Assembly: GCA_036274615.1 (NCBI GenBank)
Contig: DASUFK010000071.1
Coordinates: 1-8,156 of the forward strand
DNA: 8,156 nucleotides
DNA from: FEN-1219 sp036274615
GTDB taxonomy: Bacteria; Pseudomonadota; Gammaproteobacteria; Steroidobacterales; Rariloculaceae
Reading direction: 5' to 3'
The notes under the pieces are model-generated. The model had not been told where the DNA came from and searched no databases. It saw only the letters and a program-made list of their open reading frames with translations. The first letter of the stretch is position 1. Each line of letters opens with the position of its first letter. Of the stretch, positions 1-7,600 are shown in pieces. Made by a program: the position numbers and the translations under genes.

Positions 1-8
1 TGAACCGC

Positions 9-629
9 ATGGCCCGCAAACAGATGAGCGAGCGGGACAAGCAGGAGCTGAAACAGAAGCTGGAGGAGCTGAAGGAGCTGCTGCGGCAGGGGGGACCGGG
101 CCGCGAGGAGCACCTGCGCCGGCTCCGCCAGTTTGCCCAGCGTGCGCGCGGCAAGTCCGGCGACGGCTCCGGCAACGAGCCGCAGGGCGGCGGCAACGGT
201 CCCGGCGGCAAGGGTCAGCGGCAGCTCACCCTGGGCCCCGGCGGGGAATCGATACCGATTCCGATGCCCGAGCAGAGCCCGGGCCCGGCGGGTCGAGCCG
301 GCTCCGGCGATGGCCAAGGCAAGGGCGAGTCCGGCAGCAAGGACTGGGGCACGGGCAGCGACCCCAAGCTCCAGGGAGATCCGAGCGATCTGAAGAACAA
401 GACCGAGGACGTATCGGCCGCAGCGGTCGACACCGGCCAGGGCTCGAGCACGAGCGAGGTCGTGTATGGCGCAGCCGAGCGCGGCTTCACCGGCGCGCGC
501 TACAAGAACGTTTACACACAGTATCGCACCGTGGCGGAAGACGTCCTCGAGCAAGAAAATATCCCGGCCGGCTACGAATTCTACGTGCGCCGGTATTTTC
601 AGCTGATTCGTCCCAGAACTACGCCGTGA
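9..629 (+). CDS. Small Gly/Ser/Pro-rich protein with conserved-looking C-terminal tail (5' end uncertain)
   Basis: I cannot assign a function or a named family. From the first visible ATG it reads 206 residues with no cysteine. Residues 6-47 are a charged Lys/Glu/Arg/Leu helix, probably a coiled coil. Residues 48-130 are rich in Gly, Ser, Pro and Gln and probably disordered, with a short ordered-looking stretch (QLTLGPGGESIPIPMPEQ, 72-89). Residues 158-203 form a dense, conserved-looking tail with many Tyr, Phe and Arg (RYKNVYTQYRTVAEDVLEQ at 164-182, then GYEFYVRRYFQLIRPR at 188-203). There is no signal peptide or membrane segment in the visible part. The frame stays open to the window edge: bases 3-8 read Asn-Arg, so the start could be an ATG straddling the edge, or this could be the C-terminal part of a longer protein. 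From memory, similar tails end larger proteins in MoxR/VWA neighbourhoods; this is unverified. The gene lies 75 bp before moxR on the same strand. That it is a real gene is likely; its role is unknown. Confidence 0.72.
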   Translation: MARKQMSERDKQELKQKLEELKELLRQGGPGREEHLRRLRQFAQRARGKSGDGSGNEPQGGGNGPGGKGQRQLTLGPGGESIPIPMPEQSPGPAGRAGSGDGQGKGESGSKDWGTGSDPKLQGDPSDLKNKTEDVSAAAVDTGQGSSTSEVVYGAAERGFTGARYKNVYTQYRTVAEDVLEQENIPAGYEFYVRRYFQLIRPRTTP

Positions 630-636
630 TGGCGAA

Positions 637-657
637 CGCGGGGCAAACTGCCCCGTG
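637..657 (+). other. G+C-rich hairpin between the first gene and moxR
   Basis: Bases 637-645 can pair with 649-657. The core GGGGCA/TGCCCC is perfect, the outer part has one G-T wobble, and the loop is three bases (AAC). It starts only 8 bases after the stop codon of the first gene. No T-run follows (the next bases are CGCGCGGGAATAAAC), so it is not a canonical intrinsic terminator. It could slow polymerase, protect the 3' end of the upstream mRNA, or partly separate the first gene from the moxR operon. Confidence 0.4.
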
Positions 658-686
658 CGCGCGGGAATAAACATCCTGTCATCGGC

Positions 687-692
687 TAGAAT
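687..692 (+). promoter_or_regulatory. Possible -10 box (TAGAAT) for the moxR operon
   Basis: TAGAAT matches the sigma-70 consensus TATAAT at five of six positions and lies in the most A+T-containing part of the only intergenic gap. No convincing -35 hexamer stands 16-18 bases upstream (that stretch reads around GGGAATAA) and there is no extended -10 TG. If it is used, transcription would begin around 698-700, leaving only about five to seven bases before the moxR ATG, that is, a near-leaderless mRNA. The rest of the 630-704 gap shows nothing else recognisable. Confidence 0.35.
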
Positions 693-704
693 GGGCCTAC
701 GGCA

Positions 705-1727
705 ATGACTGACACGAGAGAAGTTGAGCGCGAGGCGGAGCAATTTCGCCAGAGTCTGGCGGCGCTGCGCGAAGAGATCGGCCGCGTCATCGTCGGCCAG
801 CGAGCGGTGATCGACGGCGTGCTCACCTGCATGCTCGCCGGTTCGCACGCGCTGCTCGAGGGCGTGCCCGGCCTCGGCAAGACCATGCTGGTGCGCACGC
901 TGTCGCGAGCGCTCGGCTTGAGCTTCGCGCGCATCCAGTTCACGCCCGACCTGATGCCCGCCGACGTGATCGGCACCACCGTGATCGACGAAGCGCAGAG
1001 CGGCGCCAAGGCCTTCGAGTTTCGGCCGGGACCGATCTTCGCCAACATCGTGCTGGCGGACGAGATCAACCGTGCGACGCCCAAGACGCAGAGCGCGCTG
1101 CTCGAGGCCATGCAGGAGCGCAGCGTGACGGTCGGGCGCAAGACCCACAACCTCGAGCAGCCGCACCTCGTGCTGGCCACCCAGAACCCCCTGGAGATGG
1201 AGGGCACGTACCCGCTGCCGGAAGCCCAGCTCGACCGGTTCTTGTTCAACGTGCTGCTCGACTATCTGTCGCCCGAGCACGAGATGGCGGTGGTGAACCG
1301 TTTCACGGGCCGCATGGACATTCCCGAGGTGAGCTCGGTTACCACGCCCGAGCAGATCGTGAAGTTCCAGTGGCTCGTGCGCCAGGTGCCGGTGGCCGAG
1401 AGCGTCAACCGCTACGCGGTGGAGCTCGTGCGCGGCACGCGGCCCAAGGATCCGCTCGCGCCCGACATCGTGAAGAAATACGTGCAGTACGGCGCGTCGG
1501 TGCGCGCCACGATGTTCATCACGCTCGCCGCCAAGGCGCGCGCGCTGATGATGGGCCGCTACCACGTCACCCGCGAGGACATCGCGGCGCTGGCGCTGCC
1601 CGTGATGCGGCACCGCGTGCTCACGAACTACTTCGCCGAGTCCGACGGCGTGGACACCGATCAAGTGCTGACGGGCCTCGTGCAGGCGATGGACGCCGGC
1701 GACCGCAAGCAGGCGCGCGCCGGTTGA
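705..1727 (+). CDS. moxR: MoxR-family AAA+ ATPase
   Basis: This is a cytoplasmic AAA+ ATPase of the MoxR family (AAA_3 core plus AAA lid), known or proposed to act as a chaperone or assembly factor for VWA/MIDAS proteins. In its 340 residues, the usual size, the ATPase motifs are all visible: Walker A GVPGLGKT (53-60), Walker B IVLADE (115-120) followed by INRA, sensor 1 LATQNP (157-162), the family signature EGTYPLPEAQLDRF (166-179) with the likely arginine finger R178, and sensor 2 GASVRA (263-268) in the helical lid. It holds the only cysteine seen in the window's proteins (C42). The ATG at 705 has no clear Shine-Dalgarno sequence; the next in-frame ATG falls at residue 43, inside the fold, so this start is the only sensible one. 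It is the first gene of a four-gene cluster, with the DUF58 gene following after 7 bp. Its class is very likely; the exact MoxR subfamily (perhaps MRP) and its substrate are inference. Confidence 0.96.
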   Translation: MTDTREVEREAEQFRQSLAALREEIGRVIVGQRAVIDGVLTCMLAGSHALLEGVPGLGKTMLVRTLSRALGLSFARIQFTPDLMPADVIGTTVIDEAQSGAKAFEFRPGPIFANIVLADEINRATPKTQSALLEAMQERSVTVGRKTHNLEQPHLVLATQNPLEMEGTYPLPEAQLDRFLFNVLLDYLSPEHEMAVVNRFTGRMDIPEVSSVTTPEQIVKFQWLVRQVPVAESVNRYAVELVRGTRPKDPLAPDIVKKYVQYGASVRATMFITLAAKARALMMGRYHVTREDIAALALPVMRHRVLTNYFAESDGVDTDQVLTGLVQAMDAGDRKQARAG

Positions 1728-1730
1728 GGG
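1726..1730 (+). promoter_or_regulatory. Ribosome binding site of the DUF58 gene
   Basis: GAGGG overlaps the moxR stop codon (TGA, 1725-1727) and stands 4 bases before the ATG at 1735. This supports the chosen start and suggests that ribosomes ending moxR can re-initiate on the next gene. Confidence 0.6.
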
Positions 1731-1734
1731 ATCG

Positions 1735-2637
1735 ATGAGCGCACGGACCGCGGCGACTCATCTCTTAAAGCCCGAGACGCTCGCGGGGCTCGCCAACCTC
1801 GACCTCATCGCCCGCGCCGTGGTCGAGGGCTTCCTCACCGGCATGCATCGCTCGCCGTTCTTCGGCTTCAGCCAGGAGTTCGCCGAGTACAAGATGTATG
1901 CGGAGGGCGACGATCCGCGGTTCGTCGACTGGAACGTCTACGCGCGCACCGAGCGCACCTACATCAAGCGCTACATCGGCGAGACCAACACGCGGCTCGA
2001 GATCCTGCTCGACGCGAGCGCGTCGATGGGCTTCGGCTCCGGCAAGGTCACGAAGCTCATGTACGGCAAGTTCCTCGCCGCCACGCTCGCCTATCTCGCG
2101 GCGCGGCAGCACGACGCGGTGGGCCTCATCGTGTTCGACGACGCGATCCGCGAGCACCGGCCCGCGACGTCGCGGTCGGGCGGGCTGTCGGGCGTGCTGC
2201 ATGCGATCGATCGCGCCGCGCCCGCCAAGGGCACCAATATCAAGGCGCCGTTCGAGCGGTTCCGCGAAGTGGAAAAGGGCCGCGGTCTCGTCGCGGTGAT
2301 CTCGGATTTCTACACGGACCCGGAGGGACTGCTCAAGAGCGTGCAGCCGCTCGCGTACCAGGGGCAGGACGTGATCCTGTTCCACTTGCTCGACCCGCAG
2401 GAGATCAAGCCGGTGCTCAAGGAGTCGGCGCTGCTCGAGGACATGGAGACCGGGGAGTCGATGGAGGTGTCGCCGATCTACATGAGCTCGCTCTATCGCG
2501 AGCGAATCGACGCGCACGTTTCCGCGATGCACAAGTCGGCGCTCGGCGCCGGCGCGGACCATTTGCTCGTCGACATCTCGAAACCGCTCGACGACGTGCT
2601 GCGCAACTACATGACGTTCAGGCACCGCCGGGGTTGA
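1735..2637 (+). CDS. DUF58 domain protein with VWA-like MIDAS
   Basis: This is a 300-residue protein of the DUF58 family, the usual genetic partner of MoxR ATPases. The family hallmark is clear at residues 51-80: EYKMYAEGDDPRFVDWNVYA, then RTERTYIKRY. The C-terminal half is a von Willebrand A-like fold with all expected metal-site residues: DASAS (D93, S95, S97), the threonine of KGTN (T167) and the aspartate of ISDF (D191). There is no signal peptide and no membrane segment, so it is the short soluble type and should be cytoplasmic, where it can meet MoxR. Longer DUF58 proteins carry N-terminal membrane helices that are absent here. It lies 7 bp after moxR and 4 bp before the batA-like gene. 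By analogy with other MoxR systems it is probably a MoxR client or adaptor. There is no enzymatic motif and the molecular role is unknown. Confidence 0.93.
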   Translation: MSARTAATHLLKPETLAGLANLDLIARAVVEGFLTGMHRSPFFGFSQEFAEYKMYAEGDDPRFVDWNVYARTERTYIKRYIGETNTRLEILLDASASMGFGSGKVTKLMYGKFLAATLAYLAARQHDAVGLIVFDDAIREHRPATSRSGGLSGVLHAIDRAAPAKGTNIKAPFERFREVEKGRGLVAVISDFYTDPEGLLKSVQPLAYQGQDVILFHLLDPQEIKPVLKESALLEDMETGESMEVSPIYMSSLYRERIDAHVSAMHKSALGAGADHLLVDISKPLDDVLRNYMTFRHRRG

Positions 2638-2641
2638 CGCC

Positions 2642-4630
2642 ATGAGCTTGCTAGCACCCGCCTTCCTGGCCGGACTCCTCGCGATCGGACTGCCGTGGTG
2701 GCTCCATCGCCTCTCGTCCGACAATCCGAACAAGCAGCGCTTCAGCTCGCTGATGTTCCTGGAGCCCGGCGAGCCGCGCCGCGTGCTCGCGAAGAAGGTG
2801 CAGTATCTCTTGCTGCTCGCGCTCAGGATCGGGGTGCTCGTGCTGCTCGCGCTCGCGTTCGCGCAGCCCGCGATCTGGCGCAAGCCCACGGCGGGCGACG
2901 GCTCTGCGGCGCGCCTGCACGTGATCGTGCTCGACGTGTCCGCCTCGATGGGCTATCGCGACCGCTGGCAACGCGCCGTCGACGCCGCCAACGACGTCAT
3001 AGGCAGTCTCAGCGCCGACGACCGCGCGCAGCTCATCGCGGCCGGGCGCTCGATCGAGGTGCTCGGCAGCCCCACGGCCGATGCGTCGGTGCTCCGCCAG
3101 ACGCTGAACACCGTCAAGCCCGGCGTCTTCCGCATCGACTACGGTCAGACGATGCGCGCGCTCGACGGCGTGCTGCGCGGCGCGAACCTCCCGGTGGTGA
3201 TCGATCTCGTCACCGACGCGCAGCAGAGCAGCCTGCCCACGCGCTTCGGCGAGCTCGCGCCGCGGCGCGCGGCGGAGCTCGCGGTGCACGACGTGGCCAC
3301 CGGCACGGCCGACAACTGGGCCGTGGACAGCTTCGGCGGCTCGGCGCTCACGGGCGAGCTCGAGGCCGGCATCCGCAGCTTCGCGGCCGAGCCGGCCACG
3401 AAGACCGTGAAGCTCGAGCACAACGGCCGCGTGGTGGCCGAGCAGACGGTGGAGGTCCCGGCCGGCGGCCGCGCCCAGGCGCGGTTCCAGCCGCTCGAGC
3501 TCGCGTCCGGCGGCAACCGCGTGCGCGTGTCGGTGGAGCCCGCCGACGGCCTCGCGGCCGACGACCAGCGCTTCCTCTCGCTCAAGCGCCCGCAACCCCG
3601 CCCGGTGCTCATCGTCGCCGCGGATCCCAAGGGCAAGGGGCCGCTCTATACGAGCGCGGCGCTCGGCACGCTCGCGGCGCTCGCGCTGACGCCCGAGGTG
3701 AAGGCGCCGAACGGGCTCGGCGACAAGCCGCTCACCGACTACAGCTTCATCGTCGTGACGGACGCCGGGCTACTGGGTCCCGCCGAGACCACGCGGCTCC
3801 AGGATTATGTCCAAGGGGGCGGCCGGGTGCTGCTCGCGTTCGGGCCGCGCGCGGCTTCGCTCACCACCGTGCCGGTGGCCGGCGAGGCCCTGAAGCCGGG
3901 GTCGCAGCTCGGCGCCGCCAAGACCGCTTCGATCGGCGAGGTCGACGCCGGTCATCCGGCGTTGCGCGGCGTGGACGAGCTGCGCTCGGCCAAGTTCACC
4001 CGTTACCTCGCGGTGGAGCCGCACGCGGACGATCGCGTGGCGATCCGGCTCGACGACGGCGCGCCGCTCCTGCTCGACCGCGCGCTCGGCTCGGGCCGCG
4101 TGCTGCTGTTCACATCGTCGCTCGACCGCGAGTGGAATGATCTGCCGGTGCAGCCCGTGTTCGTCCCGTTCCTGGCCGGCCTCGCGAACTATCTGCTCGG
4201 CGGCGCAGGCTTCACGAGCGAGGCCGACCTGGGCTCGACGCTCGCGGTGCGCGCGCTCGGCCTCGTGGGCGGCCAGATCTTCGATCCGCGGGGCGAGAAA
4301 GCGCTCGCGCTCGGCGGCGGCGACGACGTGCTGCTCGACCAGGTGGGTTTCTACGAGGTCGTGGGCGGCGGCAATAGCGAGCTCGTGGCCGTGAACTTCG
4401 ATCCGCGCGAGTCCGATCTCGCGCCGGTCGACGCCGCCGCGCTCGAGCGCTGGCGGGGGCTCGGCATGCGCGCATCGGACCAGGCGCAGGCGCCGTCGGC
4501 GGCCGCGGCCGAGGAGCCGGTCGCGCGCTCGCTGGGGCCCTGGCTGGTGCTGGCGCTCCTGCTGGTCGCTGTCATGGAATCCTGGGTAGGAAACTGGCAT
4601 CTTAGGATCAGAAGAGGGCTTGCCGCATGA
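2642..4630 (+). CDS. BatA-type membrane protein with VWA and amidotransferase-like domains
   Basis: This 662-residue membrane protein opens with the BatA-type double-TM region: helix 3-20, a basic loop, helix 55-75. A VWA domain follows (about 92-215) with an intact MIDAS: D98, S100 and S102 in LDVSASM, T170 in DYGQT and D192 in LVTDAQ. Residues 228-315 look like a beta-sandwich (Ig-like) domain. Residues 320-515 resemble a class I glutamine-amidotransferase-like fold (PVLIVAADPKG, then YSFIVVTDAGLL and QGGGRVLLAFG), as in many long BatA-like proteins. An Ala/Glu linker leads to a C-terminal helix (632-649) and a basic tail (RIRRG). The basic loop and tail place the domains between the membrane helices in the periplasm. 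The protein has no cysteine, so the amidotransferase-like domain cannot use the usual Cys nucleophile and is presumably structural or binding. The start lies 4 bp after the DUF58 stop; only a GGGG tract at 2630-2633 could serve as ribosome site. Related to the Bat (Bacteroides aerotolerance) proteins, but the role here is inferred. Confidence 0.92.
   Translation: MSLLAPAFLAGLLAIGLPWWLHRLSSDNPNKQRFSSLMFLEPGEPRRVLAKKVQYLLLLALRIGVLVLLALAFAQPAIWRKPTAGDGSAARLHVIVLDVSASMGYRDRWQRAVDAANDVIGSLSADDRAQLIAAGRSIEVLGSPTADASVLRQTLNTVKPGVFRIDYGQTMRALDGVLRGANLPVVIDLVTDAQQSSLPTRFGELAPRRAAELAVHDVATGTADNWAVDSFGGSALTGELEAGIRSFAAEPATKTVKLEHNGRVVAEQTVEVPAGGRAQARFQPLELASGGNRVRVSVEPADGLAADDQRFLSLKRPQPRPVLIVAADPKGKGPLYTSAALGTLAALALTPEVKAPNGLGDKPLTDYSFIVVTDAGLLGPAETTRLQDYVQGGGRVLLAFGPRAASLTTVPVAGEALKPGSQLGAAKTASIGEVDAGHPALRGVDELRSAKFTRYLAVEPHADDRVAIRLDDGAPLLLDRALGSGRVLLFTSSLDREWNDLPVQPVFVPFLAGLANYLLGGAGFTSEADLGSTLAVRALGLVGGQIFDPRGEKALALGGGDDVLLDQVGFYEVVGGGNSELVAVNFDPRESDLAPVDAAALERWRGLGMRASDQAQAPSAAAAEEPVARSLGPWLVLALLLVAVMESWVGNWHLRIRRGLAA
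4611..4618 (+). promoter_or_regulatory. Ribosome binding site of the DUF4175-like gene
   Basis: GAAGAGGG lies inside the end of the batA-like gene, 8 bases before the ATG at 4627. Together with the ATGA overlap of start and stop codons it supports this start and points to translational coupling. Confidence 0.6.
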
Positions 4631-7600
4631 CCGCACAGTCGCAGCTCGAGGTTTACCTCGGCGAATTCCGGCAGCGTCTGAAGACGCTGATCCTCGCGCG
4701 CGGCTGGGCGATCCTCGCCGCCGCCGCCCTCGTGATCACCGTGGCGGCCGTGTGGCTCGGCATCCGCCGCGCCTTCGACCCCGCGTCGGTCTACGGCGCC
4801 CGGGCAGTGCTCGTGCTGCTGCTCGGCGCGATCGTCGTGGGCCTCATGGTGCTGCCGCTGCGCGCGCTCAAGCGCAGCCGCGGCATCGGCGACATCGAGC
4901 GGCGCGCGCCGGACTTCAACGGCCGGCTCGAGACCTACGATGGCATGCTGCACGGCCCGAACGCGCGGCCGTCGCCGTTCCTGGGCCTGCTCGCCGAGGA
5001 CGCGCTCAAGCTCGCGCGCAAGATTCCGATCGCGCTCAAGGTGCCGACGCTGCACATTCGAGCGCCCGCCATGGTCGCCATCGTCATGGGACTGGCGCTG
5101 GTTTGGCTCGCGGCCTTCGGACCGACCAACTGGCGTTACGGCGTCCGCAATCTCTGGGCCGGTTGGCTCCTGCCCGACACGCTGCCGCCGCAACGCATCG
5201 ACGTGAACCCCGGCGACGGCACGGTCCGCCGCGGCGGCGATCTGCACGTGGTGGCCAAGGCCGACGGCTTCGAGCCGTCGCACATGGAGGTGTTCGCGCA
5301 GTTCGCGAGCGGCGCCGGTTGGGAAAGCGCGCCGATGGCCCGCGGCACCGACGGCAATTTCGACTTCACGTTCTTCGCGCTGCGCGAGCCGCTGCGCTAC
5401 TACGTGGTGGCGGCGAGCCTGCGCAGCCAGGAATTCGCGGTGGACGTGGTAGATCTGCCGCGCATCAACAACGTCAAGCTCACCTACAACTATCCGAACT
5501 GGACGCACCTCGATCCGCAGGTCGTGGAGCCCGGCAGCGACATTCGCGCGGTCGAGGGCACCAAGGTCACGGTCGAGATCGCCACCGACCAGCCGATCGA
5601 AGCCGCGGAGCTCGTCGCGAACGGCCAGCGCATCGCGATGCAGGCCAACGGCAACGTCAACACGGCCACGCTCGAGGTCGACAAGAGCGGCGACTACTAC
5701 GTGTCGACGCTGTTCAACAAGGACTCCGTGAAGCTCACCGACGACTACCTGATCACGATGACGCCCGACAACAAGCCGGTCGTGAAAGTCGTGAAGCCGG
5801 GGCGCGACTGGCGCGCGAGCAGCGTCGAGGAAGTCACCGTGCGAGTCGAGGCGAGCGACGACTACGGTCTGGACAAGCTCGAGCTCCACTACTCGGTCAA
5901 CGGCGGCGAGTGGACCACCGCGCCCCTCGAGGTCAACGGCAAGAGCGCGCTCAGCGCCGAGACGCTGTTCCTCGAGAACCTGCAGCAGCCGGTGCGCGCG
6001 CCCACCACCCGTCCGCGCACCGAACAGCCGAGCGTCGGCATCGACGAGTTCCGCGTGCGCGGGCGGCGGCCGCCGCAAGAGCAGCCGGCTACGCCGGCCG
6101 AGGAGCCTTCCGCCTCGCAGACGCCCGCGGCCGACGCTACGCCGAAGATGCGCAAGCTCGAGCCGGGCGACGTGATCTCGTATTACGCCGTGGCCGAAGA
6201 CCGCGGCCGCGAAGTGCAGACGGACCTGTTCTTCATCGAAGTGCAGCCGTTCGACCGCAGCTTCACGCAAGCCACGCAAGGCGGCGGCGGTGCCGGCGGC
6301 GGGCAGCAACAGCAGGACGAGATCTCGCGCCGGCAGAAGGAAATCCTCGTCGCCACCTGGAACCTCATCAAGGAGCGCACCGAGGAGACGTCGAGCTATC
6401 TCGACGAGCAGCAGCTGCACGACAACTCGCAGATGCTCGCGGACTTGCAGCGCACGTTGGCCGAGCAGGCGAAGACACTGGCGAGCCGCGCGCGCGCCCG
6501 CCAGCTCACCGGTGTGGACCCGCGGATCCAGCAGTTCGTCGACAACCTCGAGCAAGCGGCGGAGGCGATGGGACCGGCGTCCGAGCGGCTCGCCGACATC
6601 AAGCTCCAGGACGCGGTGCCGTCGGAGCAGGAAGCGCTGCAGCATCTGCTGCGCGCCGAGTCCGTGTTCACCGACATCCAGGTGGCGCAGCAGCAAGGCG
6701 GCGGTGGCGGCGGCGGCAATGCGGGCCGCGACCTCTCCGAGCTCTACGAGCTCGAGATGGACCTCGAGAAGAACCAGTACGAGACCGAGAACTCGCCGAA
6801 CAGCCTCGACTCGCCGCAAGAGAGCGTCGACGAGGCGATCGCGAAGCTGCAAGAGCTCGCGCGCCGGCAGGAGGAGCTGTCGCAGCGGATGAACAACCGC
6901 ACCGCCGGGCTCACCGAGCAGGAGCGCTGGCAGCAGGAGTCGCTGCGGCGCGAGACCGAGGAGCTCAAGAAGCAGCTCGAGGAAATGCAACAGCGCCTCG
7001 CCCAGCAGCAACAACAGCAGCAGCAGCAGGGCTCGCAGGGACAACGCGGTCAGCAGGGCGGCCAGCAGCAACAGAGCGCGTCGAACGGCCAGGCGGGCGG
7101 TCAGCAGAACGACCAGACGCAGCAGGCGATCTCGCAGCTCAATCAGGCGCTGCAGGCGATGAATCAGGCGAACGGCCAGAACGGCCAGAACGGCCAGCCG
7201 ATGGATCAGGAGGCCGCGCGCCGCGCGATCGAGCAGGCCCGCCGCGATCTCCAGCGCGCGCTCGATCAGCTCACCGCGCAGCGGCAGTCGGCCGTCGGCG
7301 AGGCGTTCTCCAACCTCACCGACCGCGCCAAGGACCTCTACGACAAGCAGAGCCAGACCGCCCAGGACCTGCAACGGACGCTGCGCGAAGGCGCGAACCT
7401 TCCGCCGCAGCAGCGGCGTTACGGCGGGCTCAACGAAGAGCAGGCCCAGGACTTCTATCAGCGCAAGAACGACCTCAAGGACGAGCTCGAGGCGCTCCAG
7501 AACGACATCCAGCGCGTCGCGCAGCAGTTCAAGCAGCAGACGCCGGGCGCGAGCGACAAGCTCAACGAGGCGCTCACCGATCTGCAGAGCGCGCAGACCA

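Noticed and set aside
637..657. Intrinsic terminator between the first gene and moxR
   Set aside because: The hairpin is good, but no T-run follows, so I list it only as a hairpin.
691..693. Alternative moxR start at ATG 691
   Set aside because: It is not in frame with the moxR coding sequence.
1765..2889. Antisense open frame of about 374 codons opposite the DUF58 gene
   Set aside because: Arg/Glu/Ala/His-rich shadow typical of G+C-rich DNA, with no recognisable domain. The sense strand carries a clear DUF58 protein.
2651..3595. Antisense open frame of about 314 codons opposite the batA-like gene
   Set aside because: Low-complexity Arg/Glu/Ala composition without motifs, opposite a clear BatA/VWA sense gene.
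2695..4140. Same-strand open frame of about 481 codons inside the batA-like gene
   Set aside because: Its product is almost wholly Arg, Ala and Gly, as expected from a shifted frame in G+C-rich DNA.
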